In this document: positions 15,959-25,585 of the stretch, in pieces | How the letters are laid out: each line of letters begins with the position of its first letter | Position numbering within the stretch: the first letter of the stretch is position 1 | Assembly (NCBI GenBank): GCA_013822345.1 | Contig: PNKH01000079.1 | Span: 1-37,596 of the forward strand | Direction: 5' to 3' | Length of the DNA stretch: 37,596 nucleotides | Source: Isosphaera sp. | GTDB lineage: Bacteria; Planctomycetota; Planctomycetia; Gemmatales; Gemmataceae | Position numbers and translations under genes: made by a program | The notes under the pieces: generated by a model | What the model was told of the DNA's origin: nothing | What the model saw: the letters and a program-made list of their open reading frames with translations, nothing else | Databases searched by the model: none

Positions 15959-16201
15959 GTGTCGCACCCCCTCGGGGTGCCCGGGTCGGTCCGGCAGCCT
16001 ACCCGGGGCGTCGCCCCGGGCTATGTTGTCCGAGCCCTTCGGGCTCAAGACACCGCGCCGTGCCGGCCGCCGGGAGCCCGGCCGACGCCCCCTGCCGCCC
16101 GACGGGTCCGGTCTTCACCCCGGAGGGGTGGGACACCATAGCCCGGGGCAACGCCCCGGGTCCGGACGCCGACCCGACCGCACCCTGAAGGGGTGCGACA
16201 C
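15959..16201. repeat. Mosaic of short hairpins (BIME-like cluster, family I)
   Basis: At least six short hairpins lie in a row: GCACCCC/GGGGTGC, CCCGGGGC-GTC-GCCCCGGG, GAGCCCTTCGGGCTC, CACCCCGGAGGGGTG, CCCGGGGCAACGCCCCGGG and GCACCCTGAAGGGGTGC. The outer units form a larger inverted pair: GTGTCGCACCCC at the left and GGGGTGCGACAC at the right. The cluster fills the space between the hydrolase stop and the hflC start and leaves only 15 nt for an hflC leader. Confidence 0.85.
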
Positions 16202-16216
16202 CGCGCGGTCACACCC

Positions 16217-17278
16217 ATGTCCCGCTACGCCCTGATCGCCGTCGCGGTCGTGCTCCTCGTCTGGGGTCGCACCGCGTTCTACGCCGTCGACCACGCCGAG
16301 TTCGCGTACGTCACCCGGTTCGGCGAGCTGGTCGCCCTGCGCGACGGGGCCACCGACGCCGGCCTCCACCTCAAGCTCCCGTGGCCGATCGACGCCGTCC
16401 AGACGATCGACCGGCGGGTGCAGTCGGTCGATCTGCCGGCGGTCGAGGTGCTGACCCGCGACCGGGCCCGCGACTCGACCCTGCAGCAGTCCGTCGGCAG
16501 TACCCTGACGGTCGACGCGACCGTCACCTGGCGCGTCCCGGACGCGGACGCCGCCGACCGGTTCTTCCGCACCGTCCGCACCCCGGACCAGGCGAACCGC
16601 ATCCTCACCCCGCAGGTCAACGGCCGGCTGTCGGCGGTGGTCAGCGCCGTCCCGATCGAGTCGCTGATCGACGTGGCGGACGTGCAGTCGGCGGCGGCCG
16701 GCGTGGTCGGGGCGGCCGCCGTGATGTCCGCCGATTCCGTCTTCCGGGCCGCCGACTACCGCCAGATCGACGACCGGGTGGAGCGGGTGCGGCGGCGGCT
16801 GACCGGCGAAGACGGGTTGCACGGCGGGCTGCCGTCGGAGGCCGAGAACCTGCGGACCCGGGCGCTGGCCGATTACGGGATCGAGGTGATCGACATCCGG
16901 GTCCGGCGGTTCAGCTACCCCGTGGCGGTGCGGGAGAAGATCGCCGAGTTGATCCGGAGCGAGCGGGAGAAGAAGGCCGCCGACTACGAGAGCGAGGGCC
17001 GGAGGCGGGCCGCCGAGATCACCGCCGACGCCGACCGCCTGGCCCGGGTGACCGAGGCCGACGCCCGCGCCCGGAAGACCGAGGTCGAGGGCCAGGCGAA
17101 CGCCGACGCCGCCCGCACCCGCGCCGCCGCGTACGCCCAGGACCGCGAGTTCTACCTGTTCCTGGAGGGCCTGCGGGCGTTCCAGGGGATCCTGTCCGGC
17201 ACCCGCGACGTGCTGCTCCTGAGCACCAAGCACCCGCTGCTGAAGCCGCTCGCCGGCCCGCCGGCGCCGAAGCCGTAG
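16217..17278 (+). CDS. hflC: HflC-like SPFH/band 7 membrane protease modulator
   Basis: This 353-residue protein has an N-terminal membrane anchor (residues 4-24) followed by a band 7/SPFH domain (EFAYVTRFGELVALRDGATD, GLHLKLPWPIDAVQTIDRRV). A charged coiled coil at about 240-305 (REKKAADYESEGRRRAAEIT) comes next, then the HflC-type end (DREFYLFLEGLRAFQGIL). In E. coli, HflC with HflK forms a large cage around FtsH and modulates its proteolysis; the same role is inferred here. The ATG at 16217 is chosen because the upstream in-frame GTG lies inside the repeat cluster. No clear ribosome site is seen. The TAG stop is the first triplet after G in a family C palindrome. It precedes hflK, the reverse of the E. 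coli order. Confidence 0.9.
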   Translation: MSRYALIAVAVVLLVWGRTAFYAVDHAEFAYVTRFGELVALRDGATDAGLHLKLPWPIDAVQTIDRRVQSVDLPAVEVLTRDRARDSTLQQSVGSTLTVDATVTWRVPDADAADRFFRTVRTPDQANRILTPQVNGRLSAVVSAVPIESLIDVADVQSAAAGVVGAAAVMSADSVFRAADYRQIDDRVERVRRRLTGEDGLHGGLPSEAENLRTRALADYGIEVIDIRVRRFSYPVAVREKIAELIRSEREKKAADYESEGRRRAAEITADADRLARVTEADARARKTEVEGQANADAARTRAAAYAQDREFYLFLEGLRAFQGILSGTRDVLLLSTKHPLLKPLAGPPAPKP

Positions 17279-17371
17279 GGTGGGCCGAAGCCGGCGCTTC
17301 GCCGGCGAGTCCCACCCCGACGCGAAGCAGGTGGGACTCGCCGGCGAAGCGCCGGCTTCGGCCCACCCTAC
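17275..17371. repeat. Family C element: perfect 42-bp arms, GTAG ends
   Basis: The arms 17275-17316 and 17330-17371 are exact complements around a 13-nt loop. Each arm read inward begins GTAGGGTGGGCCGAAGC and holds its own hairpin (GCCGGC-GCTTC-GCCGGC), so the whole looks like two REP-type units head to head (a BIME). REP sequences bound by TnpA-REP (RAYT) transposases characteristically carry GTAG at the 5' foot of the hairpin. Here the TAG of the left end is the hflC stop, and the right end lies 10 nt before the hflK ATG. Confidence 0.92.
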
Positions 17372-17381
17372 AAGAACCCCC

Positions 17382-18323
17382 ATGCTCCGCCTCCGCTACC
17401 TCCTCGCCGCCGCAGTCGCCGCCTACCTCCTCACCGGGGTCGCGCAGGTGCGGCCGGAGGAGCGGGCCGTCGTCCGCCGGTTCGGGAAGGTGGTCGCCCG
17501 GCCGGGGCCGGGGCTGTGGGTCGGGCTGCCGTGGGGGTTCGACCGGGTCGACCGCGTCCCGGTCCGCACCGCCCGGCAGCTCACCGTCGGGTACGTCCCG
17601 GAGAACTTCTCCGACGAGGCCGGCACCCCGCCCGGCCAGTTCCTCACCGGCGACCAGAACCTCGTCGACGTGCAACTCGTCCTCGACTACGCGGTCGGCG
17701 AGGCGGACGACGAGCTGGACGACTACGTGAACCACCGGGACCGGGTCGACGCCGTGCTGGCCCGGGTGGCCGAGGCGGCGGCCGCGGAGTGGTGCGCCGG
17801 CCGCGGCATCGACCGCGTCCTGCGGACCGGCACGGCCGCGCTGCCGGCGTGGGTGATGGACCGGGTCGGGGAGCGGCTGCCGGCGTTCCGGCTCGGGGTG
17901 CGGGTGCAGCGGGCGAGCGTCGCCTACCTCGCCCCGCCGGAGGGGGTGCGGGCGGCGTTCGAGGCCGTGACCCAGGCCCAGACCGGGGTCCGGACGCGCG
18001 AGCAGCAGGCGCTCCAGGAGAAGCAGCAGCGGGAGCGGCAGGCGGCCGCCCTGCGGTACAAGCTGGGGCAGGAGGCGGACGAGTACCGGGAGTCGCAGGC
18101 CCGCCAGGCCCGGGCCGACGCGGCCGCGTTCCTGGCCGAGTTGGCCGCGTTCCGGGAGGTGGCGGGGGCGAACCCGGACGCGCTCGCGTTCGTGTGGTGG
18201 GCCGAGATGGGGAAGGCGCTGGCGGCGCTCGAGGCCCGCGGCGGCCGGGTCAAGCCGCTCGACCACCACCTCCAGAACGGCGAGCTGAACCTCTCCGAGT
18301 TCTTCCCCGTCCCGAAGCGGTGA
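17382..18323 (+). CDS. hflK: HflK-like SPFH/band 7 membrane protease modulator
   Basis: This 313-residue partner of HflC has one membrane anchor (residues 4-22), a band 7 domain opening with VRPEERAVVRRFGKVVARPG and GLWVGLPWGFDRVDRVPV, then RVQRASVAYLAPPEGVRAAF and an Arg/Gln/Glu-rich coiled coil at about 205-260, ending in a short polar tail (SEFFPVPKR). The pattern matches HflK rather than a prohibitin or stomatin. I start at ATG 17382; the frame is open to 17280 only through the palindrome. It is shorter than E. coli HflK, mainly by lacking the long Gly-rich N-terminus. Its stop lies 10 nt from the convergent TPR lipoprotein stop. Confidence 0.88.
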   Translation: MLRLRYLLAAAVAAYLLTGVAQVRPEERAVVRRFGKVVARPGPGLWVGLPWGFDRVDRVPVRTARQLTVGYVPENFSDEAGTPPGQFLTGDQNLVDVQLVLDYAVGEADDELDDYVNHRDRVDAVLARVAEAAAAEWCAGRGIDRVLRTGTAALPAWVMDRVGERLPAFRLGVRVQRASVAYLAPPEGVRAAFEAVTQAQTGVRTREQQALQEKQQRERQAAALRYKLGQEADEYRESQARQARADAAAFLAELAAFREVAGANPDALAFVWWAEMGKALAALEARGGRVKPLDHHLQNGELNLSEFFPVPKR

Positions 18324-18333
18324 CACCGGGTTG

Positions 18334-19038
18334 TCACTGGGGGAGGCCGGGCGGCCGCCCCGCGGGGACCAGGGCGGCCCGGGCGGCGGCCCGCTCGGCG
18401 GCGGCCGCCCGGCGGTTGCCGGCCCGGTCGTGGGCGTCGGCCAGCAGCGCCGGCGGCCGCGGGTCGCCCGGCCGCAGCCCCTTCGCCTCGCCCAGCGCCT
18501 CGACCGCCTTGCACAGCATCTCCTCGCAGAACCCGTCGTCCCGGTCCGCCTTGCCGTCCTCCCCCTCGACCAGCAGCAGTAACCCGGCCCCGCGGTGGAA
18601 CGCCTCCGCGAACCGGTCGTCGGCCCGCCGGGCGATCCCCATCAGCTGCGTGTGGGCGTGGACCAGGCGGCCCCGGGTCGGGCCGGCGGCGCGGGCGGCG
18701 TCGGCGGCGAACCGCTCGAAGTGGACCCTGGCCGCGTCGTCCCGGCCGGCCTTCACGAGGAGGTCGGCGAGCTGCGCCCGGAACAGGAGGTGGTCGGGGA
18801 ACGCCCGGACGTGGGCTTCGAGGTGGGTCGCGGCGGCGGGGTCGTCGCCGCGCTCGAGGGCGTCGGCGGCGAGGGCGAGGTGGTCGGGGTCTGGCGAGCC
18901 GGGAGCGTGAGCGACCGGAGGGGTCGCCGCCTCCGGTCGCTCACGCTCCCGGCTCGCCGCTTCCGGCGCCGGCGGGTTCCGCAGCGACTCGCAGCCGGCG
19001 AGCGCGACCAGGCCGAGCGTGAGCCAGCGGAACCGCAT
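18334..19038 (-). CDS. TPR-type lipoprotein with an inserted palindrome
   Basis: This 234-residue protein has a lipoprotein signal (MRFRWLTLGLVALAGC, lipobox LAGC, lipidated Cys16), a linker, then helical tetratricopeptide-like repeats from about residue 52 (LALAADALERGDDPAAATHL, FRAQLADLLVKAGRDDAARV, LLADAHDRAGNRRAAAAERA). TPR lipoproteins act as scaffolds at membranes; no partner can be named. Residues 27-49 are encoded by a complete family A palindrome (18893-18958) that keeps the frame and sits in the linker between lipid anchor and first repeat, where an insertion should be tolerated. It lies downstream of the sigma-factor start on the other side of a 118-nt gap and is convergent with hflK. 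Confidence 0.83.
   Translation of the reverse strand: MRFRWLTLGLVALAGCESLRNPPAPEAASRERERPEAATPPVAHAPGSPDPDHLALAADALERGDDPAAATHLEAHVRAFPDHLLFRAQLADLLVKAGRDDAARVHFERFAADAARAAGPTRGRLVHAHTQLMGIARRADDRFAEAFHRGAGLLLLVEGEDGKADRDDGFCEEMLCKAVEALGEAKGLRPGDPRPPALLADAHDRAGNRRAAAAERAAARAALVPAGRPPGLPQ
18893..18958. repeat. Family A palindrome inside a coding sequence
   Basis: Perfect 29-bp arms at 18893-18921 and 18930-18958, identical to the arms of the intergenic element at 770-834, with an 8-nt loop. The 66-base span is a multiple of three, and the loop length differs from the intergenic copy (5 nt). It is translated on the minus strand as AASRERERPEAATPPVAHAP and three further residues. Confidence 0.92.
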
Positions 19039-19156
19039 GCCCGACCCCCCGGCGTCGAGGACGCAAGGGGGATCGACCGGGGGAACGGGGCGGGTTGACC
19101 CGGCCGGGGAAAGACGGGCGGCCGGGGCGCGAAACTGGGGGGTTGGTGCCGGTCGG

Positions 19157-19993
19157 TCAGTCGCAGCTCAGGTCCTCGCCGAGCTTGGCCAGGGCCTCGC
19201 TCTCGATCTGCCGGACCCGCTCCCGGGTCAGCCCGAGGCACTCGCCGATCTCCTTCAGCGTCCGCGGCTCCTCGTCGTCCAGCCCGAACCGCATCCGCAG
19301 TACCGTCGCCTCCCGCTTGTCCATCCGGTCCAGCAGGTGCATCACCTGCTTCAGGTCGTCCGTCTCGACCATCTCCGTGTCCGGGGTCTTGGCCCGCCCG
19401 TCCATCAGCATCTCGTCGATACTCCACCCCTGCTCGCCCTGGTCCGACTGCGGGGCGGCGTTGTACACCCGGATCGCCTTCTTGATGATGTTCAGCTTCT
19501 TCCGCGGCAGCCCCAGGACCTTCGCCACCTCCTCGTGGGTCGGGGTCCGGCCGAGCTCGTCGGTCAGCCGGTTCGTCGCCCGCCGCCACTTGGCCAGCAG
19601 CTCGACCATGTACGCCGGGATGCGGATCGTCTTGGCGGTGTTCACCAGGGCCCGCTTGATGCTCTGCTTGATCCAGTAGCTGGCGTAGGTGCTGAACCGG
19701 GTGTTCATCGTCGGGTCGAACCCCTCGACCGCCCGCAGCAGGCCGAGGTTCCCCTCCTCGATCAGGTCCTGCAGGGCCAGGCCCTTGCCGGTGTACCCGC
19801 GGGCGATGTTGACCACGAGGCGCAGGTTCGCCCGGACCATCTGGTCCCGGGCCGACGTGTCGCCCTCCCCGATCGCCCGGGCCAGGGTCTTCTCCTGGTC
19901 GGCGGTCAGCAGGGCCGTCTCGTTGATCTCCCGCAGGTACGTCTCGAGCGGGGACTGCACCACGTCCGGGCGGTAGCGGCGGAGTCGGGACAT
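19157..19993 (-). CDS. RNA polymerase sigma-70 factor (primary-like, no region 1.1)
   Basis: This 278-residue sigma factor directs RNA polymerase to promoters. Seen: region 1.2 at about 15-45 (SPLETYLREINETALLTADQ), region 2 at about 50-120 (RANLRLVVNIARGYTGKGLA, DLIEEGNLGLLRAVEGFDP, RFSTYASYWIKQSIKRAL), region 3 (RTPTHEEVAKVLGLPRKKL) and the region 4 helix-turn-helix (TLKEIGECLGLTRERVRQIE). It is closest to group 1/2 factors but lacks region 1.1 and the long non-conserved insert, so it is more probably an alternative or RpoS/RpoH-sized factor than the main RpoD. Region 2.4 reads IRIPAYM where RpoD has IRIPVHM. The ATG at 19993 follows a CAGGACGG; the frame is open to 20257, but that stretch is arginine/proline-rich and unlike any sigma N-terminus. 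Confidence 0.93.
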   Translation of the reverse strand: MSRLRRYRPDVVQSPLETYLREINETALLTADQEKTLARAIGEGDTSARDQMVRANLRLVVNIARGYTGKGLALQDLIEEGNLGLLRAVEGFDPTMNTRFSTYASYWIKQSIKRALVNTAKTIRIPAYMVELLAKWRRATNRLTDELGRTPTHEEVAKVLGLPRKKLNIIKKAIRVYNAAPQSDQGEQGWSIDEMLMDGRAKTPDTEMVETDDLKQVMHLLDRMDKREATVLRMRFGLDDEEPRTLKEIGECLGLTRERVRQIESEALAKLGEDLSCD

Positions 19994-20294
19994 GAATGGA
20001 CCGTCCTGTCGGCTGGGGTTCCGGCACGGGCCGCGGTCGGGGGTGCCCGGGGCGGCGCGGGACGCCGGCGCCGGACGAACCCGCAGGCACCTATCGACCG
20101 CTGGAACGAGAACCTGGATGAATGCGGCGGTGGAGCGCGCGGCCGAGGGGGGTGGGGGCCGGCGCGGGTCATACACGAGGCACGACCCGAACGCCGCGGC
20201 CCGCGGGGGCGGGTGCCGGCCGGGGCCGGCGCGCGGCGGGCGCGGTCGGGCGAACACGGGACGGGACGGGGGGAGCCTCCGTGTTCACACCCAA

Positions 20295-20322
20295 CATATA
20301 TTCAGTCTCGGGCGGAGTACAA
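20295..20322 (-). promoter_or_regulatory. Proximal promoter candidate of the sigma-factor gene
   Basis: Minus strand TTGTAC (20322-20317), 16-nt spacer, TATATG (20300-20295). The -35 falls in the loop of an 8-bp stem (20309-20316 with 20330-20337). It would give a leader of about 295 nt. Confidence 0.35.
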
Positions 20323-20463
20323 CTTTTTTTCCGCCCGTCACCCGCCCCGCCCCCGCACCCCCCTCCTAACCCGTTGCCGCCTTTTCCGTTTTCGACCCAA
20401 CCGGCGGCCGAAAGTTTCCCGGGATTCCGCCCGCGGCGGGCCGCCCCCACCACCGGCGCGGCT

Positions 20464-20492
20464 ATAGTATACGCAATAACAGTAGTATACAA
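20464..20492 (-). promoter_or_regulatory. Distal promoter candidate with repeated TAGTATAC
   Basis: Minus strand TTGTAT (20492-20487), 17-nt spacer, TACTAT (20469-20464). Two direct copies of TAGTATAC (20465-20472 and 20483-20490) lie 18 bp apart and overlap both promoter boxes. Each contains the palindrome GTATAC. The arrangement could be an operator, or just two overlapping promoter boxes. Confidence 0.4.
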
Positions 20493-20534
20493 TACGGGAA
20501 CCGAAAGATTCCGCCGGACGGCCGGGAAACGGAA

Positions 20535-20561
20535 ACGCCCACGGGTCCGACCCGTGGGCGT
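20535..20561. terminator. Short 12-bp hairpin downstream of rpsA
   Basis: Perfect arms 20535-20546 and 20550-20561 (ACGCCCACGGGT) around CCG. It lies beyond the larger palindrome at the rpsA 3' end, and the two together could stop transcription. There is no T-tract on either side. Confidence 0.5.
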
Positions 20562-20571
20562 CGCGGGGGGT

Positions 20572-20632
20572 GACGAGCCCGCGGCGCGAGCAAGGGCTTC
20601 GCTTCCGCCCTTGCTCGCGCCGCGGGCTCGTC
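20572..20632. repeat. Perfect 25-bp-arm palindrome at the rpsA stop (family G)
   Basis: Arms 20572-20596 and 20608-20632 are exact complements around the loop CTTCGCTTCCG. On the minus strand it begins 8 nt after the rpsA stop. No other copy of this sequence is seen in the window. Confidence 0.88.
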
Positions 20633-20640
20633 GCTCCGGG

Positions 20641-22488
20641 TCACTCCTTCTTGTCGCCGGGCAGGGAGAACAGCGGGCCGGCGGTCCCGGTCCCGCCGCG
20701 GAGGCTCTTCTTCTCCTCCTTCGCCCCGTCCCGGTCCTTCGCGGCCGCCGGCGGCTTGCCGGTGGCCTTCTCCTCGGCCGGGGCCGCCGCCCGCTCGGCC
20801 GCCTCCATCGCCTCGACCGGCATGTCGGGGATGTCGTCCGGGACCAGGCCGTCGTCGACGTTCCGCATGGAGAGCCCGATCTTCCGGTCCTTGGCGTCGA
20901 CCCGGAGAACCTTCACGTCGACCTCGTCGCCGACCTTGACCACCTCTTCCGGGCTCTCGATCTTGTTGTCCGACAGCTCGGAGATGTGGAGCAGGCCCTC
21001 CAGCCCCGGCTCCAGCTCGACGAACACCCCGAAGTTGGTGAGCTTGGTCACCTTCCCGCGGGTCTTCTGGCCGGGGGCGAACCGGGCCGGGATGTCCGTC
21101 TCCCACGGGTCGTTGCCCATCTGCTTCAGGCCGAGGGCGACCCGCTTCCGCTCCTGGTCCACGGACAGGACGACGCAGGTCAGCTTCTGCCCCTTCTGCA
21201 CCACCTCGGACGGGTTCGACACCTTCCGGACGTAGCTCATGTCGCTGACGTGCAAGAGGCCGTCGATCCCCTCCTCGATCTCGATGAACGCCCCGTAGTT
21301 GGTCAGGTTCCGGACGACGCCGGAGATGACGGTGCCGGTCGGGTACTTCTTGGCCACCTCGCCCCACGGGTTCGCCTGGCACTGCTTCATGCCGAGCGAG
21401 ATCTCCTTCTTGTCGTGGTTGATGTTCAGCACCTGGACCTCGACCTTGTCGCCGGTCTGGACCAGCTCCTTCGGGTCGGCGATCCGCTTCACCCACGACA
21501 TCTCGGAGATGTGGACCAGCCCCTCGATCCCCGGCTCCAGCTTGACGAACGCCCCGTAGGGCATGATGTTCACGACCTCGCCGGTGTGGCGGGTGCCGAC
21601 CGGGTACTTCTCCTGGATGTTCTGCCACGGGCTCGGGGTCTTGTGCTTCAGCGAGAGGGCGATCTTCTCCTTCTCCCGGTCGATGTGGAGGATGTACACC
21701 TCCAGCTCCTGGTCGATCTGCACCACGTCCCGCGGGTTGGTCACCCGGTGCCAGCCCATGTCGGTGATGTGCAGGAGGCCGTCGATCCCGCCGAGGTCGA
21801 CGAACGCCCCGAACTCGGCGATGTTCTTGACCACCCCGCGGCGGATCTGGCCGACCTCCAGCTCGGCCATCAGCTTGTCCTTCTGGAGCCGGCGGCGGTC
21901 CTCGATCAGCTTGCGGCGGGAGACGACGATGTTCCGCCGCTGCTCGTCGATCTTGAGGATGACGCACTCGATGGTGCGGTCGATGTACTCGTCGATCGAC
22001 TGGGGGCGGCGGATGTCGACCTGGCTGGCCGGGAGGAAGACGTTGACCCCGATGTTGACGAGCAGCCCGCCCTTGATCTTCTTGAGCACCTTCCCGGCGA
22101 CCACGTCGCCTTCCTTGTGCTTCTCCAGGACCGCGTTCCACTCCTTCTGCCGCTTCGCCTTCCGGTAGGACAGGGCGATGGTGCCGTCCTCGCCCTCGAC
22201 CGTCTCGAGCAGCACCTCGACCGTGTCCCCGGGCTTCGGCGGCGGGGCGTCGGAGCCCTCCTCCTTCCACTCGTCGATCCGGATCACGCCCTCGGACTTG
22301 TACCCGATGTCGATGACCACGTCGTCGCCGCGGATCTCGAGGACCTTGCCGGTGACGATCTTGTTCGCCTCGTAGTCCTGGTCCTCGCGGTTGACCCAGT
22401 CGGCGATTTCCTGGTTGAAGATGTCGTCGGCGGTCTGGAGGTCGTCGTCGGAGATGTCGAACTGGCGGAGGAGGTTGCGGTTGACCAT
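20641..22488 (-). CDS. rpsA: 30S ribosomal protein S1
   Basis: This 615-residue protein holds six S1 RNA-binding repeats: VLEIRGDDVVIDIGYKSEG, KVLKKIKGGLLVNIGVNVFL, VVKNIAEFGAFVDLGGIDGL, EVVNIMPYGAFVKLEPGIEG, VVRNLTNYGAFIEIEEGIDG and KVTKLTNFGVFVELEPGLEG. Each of the last four has the canonical GLxHISxM-type strand. S1 helps mRNAs bind the 30S subunit, which fits a genome where many starts lack a Shine-Dalgarno site. The tail (about 575-615) is a low-complexity Ala/Glu/Lys stretch. I start at the ATG giving MVNRNLLRQFDISDDDL; the longer frame upstream is not S1-like. No ribosome site is visible. It has its own promoter candidate and is divergent from the VapB-like gene. Confidence 0.95.
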   Translation of the reverse strand: MVNRNLLRQFDISDDDLQTADDIFNQEIADWVNREDQDYEANKIVTGKVLEIRGDDVVIDIGYKSEGVIRIDEWKEEGSDAPPPKPGDTVEVLLETVEGEDGTIALSYRKAKRQKEWNAVLEKHKEGDVVAGKVLKKIKGGLLVNIGVNVFLPASQVDIRRPQSIDEYIDRTIECVILKIDEQRRNIVVSRRKLIEDRRRLQKDKLMAELEVGQIRRGVVKNIAEFGAFVDLGGIDGLLHITDMGWHRVTNPRDVVQIDQELEVYILHIDREKEKIALSLKHKTPSPWQNIQEKYPVGTRHTGEVVNIMPYGAFVKLEPGIEGLVHISEMSWVKRIADPKELVQTGDKVEVQVLNINHDKKEISLGMKQCQANPWGEVAKKYPTGTVISGVVRNLTNYGAFIEIEEGIDGLLHVSDMSYVRKVSNPSEVVQKGQKLTCVVLSVDQERKRVALGLKQMGNDPWETDIPARFAPGQKTRGKVTKLTNFGVFVELEPGLEGLLHISELSDNKIESPEEVVKVGDEVDVKVLRVDAKDRKIGLSMRNVDDGLVPDDIPDMPVEAMEAAERAAAPAEEKATGKPPAAAKDRDGAKEEKKSLRGGTGTAGPLFSLPGDKKE

Positions 22489-22594
22489 AAGTGGGGGTTG
22501 GGGTTGCCCGGATTGCCGGGTGCAGAGAGGGTTCGGGGCCTGTCCCGTTCCCGGCCGGCGGACGCGCGCGGCTCCCTCGGGAGCGAGATGGGGC

Positions 22595-22621
22595 ATTGTA
22601 GCGGGGCCGGAAAGTCGGCAA
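22595..22621 (-). promoter_or_regulatory. rpsA: Promoter candidate of rpsA
   Basis: Minus strand TTGCCG (22621-22616), 15-nt spacer (or TGTTGC with 17), then TACAAT (22600-22595), a five-of-six -10 match. The leader would be about 100 nt. A similar pair (TTGCCC, CACAAT) lies before ligA. Confidence 0.55.
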
Positions 22622-22683
22622 CAGGGGAAAGCGGGACCGGCCGGCGGGGTGGTAAGATGCGGGGAGGCGAGGAGGGCACGACG

Positions 22684-22979
22684 ATGGCGGTGATCCGCGG
22701 CACGATTCAGGACGGCAAGGTGGTGTTCGCCACCCCGCCCGGCTGGCCGGACGGGACGGAGGTGACGGTGACCGCCCCGGCTTTCGGGGCGGACGAGTTG
22801 CCGGACGATAACGACTCGAGCCCCGCGGCGATCACGCAGCGGCTCGCCTTGATGGACCGGGTTCAGGGGTGGATGACGCCCGAGGATTACGCCGCGTGGG
22901 AGCGTGCGCGGGCCGAACAGAAGGCGTGGGAGCTGGCGAACTGGGACGCCCGCTGCAAGAAGATCGAGGACCTCTTCAA

Positions 22980-22983
<4 letters not shown>
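22684..22983 (+). CDS. VapB-like antitoxin
   Basis: This 99-residue protein begins MAVIRGTIQDGKVVFATPPG and WPDGTEVTVT, a short beta-rich DNA-binding-type N-terminus seen in antitoxins paired with PIN-domain toxins. A charged helical C-terminus (GWMTPEDYAAWERARAEQKA) follows and would wrap the toxin. A purine-rich GCGAGGAGGG lies just before the ATG. Its TGA stop overlaps the toxin GTG start (GTGA), the usual translational coupling of such pairs. By analogy it should neutralise the toxin and repress their shared promoter. No close antitoxin subfamily can be named. Confidence 0.82.
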
Positions 22984-25494
<2,511 letters not shown>

Positions 25495-25502
25495 GACATT
25501 CC

Positions 25503-25569
25503 CGGGAGGGCGAGGCTCCCGCCGAGCCGCGTGGGTGGTCGGCGGCCCGGCGGGAGCCTCGCCCTCCCG
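25503..25569. repeat. Family D palindrome, perfect 22-bp arms
   Basis: Arms 25503-25524 and 25548-25569 (CGGGAGGGCGAGGCTCCCGC and two more bases) are exact complements. The element fills the space between the convergent stops of ligA (8 nt away) and the beta-propeller gene (16 nt away). A single arm of the same family lies at the right edge of the window. Confidence 0.88.
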
Positions 25570-25585
25570 CCGGCCGGTACTCCAG

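Larger units (their letters stand above)
19994..20640. other. 647-base divergent-side leader and rpsA 3' region
   Basis: This is the largest gene-free stretch. From left to right it holds a GC-rich leader (19994-20250), a hairpin (GAACACGG at 20252-20259 with CCGTGTTC at 20279-20286), an AT-rich spot with a promoter candidate (20295-20322) in a small stem (CGGGCGGA and TCCGCCCG), and a second AT-rich spot with another promoter candidate (20464-20492). The 3' hairpins of rpsA (20535-20632) follow. I see no convincing small gene. The AT-rich spots stand out sharply against the base composition around them. Confidence 0.65.

Noticed and set aside
15959-16201. CRISPR array
   Set aside because: Units are hairpins of different sequences and lengths, not identical repeats with regular unique spacers, and no cas genes are near.
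17280-17381. Longer start for hflK inside the palindrome
   Set aside because: The extra residues come only from the repeat (GRSRRFAGESHPDAK) and would precede the membrane anchor; the ATG at 17382 places the anchor at the N-terminus as in other HflK proteins.
19994-20257. Longer N-terminus for the sigma factor
   Set aside because: The stretch encodes an Arg/Pro/Ala-rich segment unlike region 1.1, and the ATG at 19993 is followed directly by a normal region 1.2.
20535-20632. A structured non-coding RNA gene or riboswitch
   Set aside because: The two hairpins are simple perfect stems directly after the rpsA stop with no conserved loop motifs I can recognise; a 3'-end role is the simpler reading.
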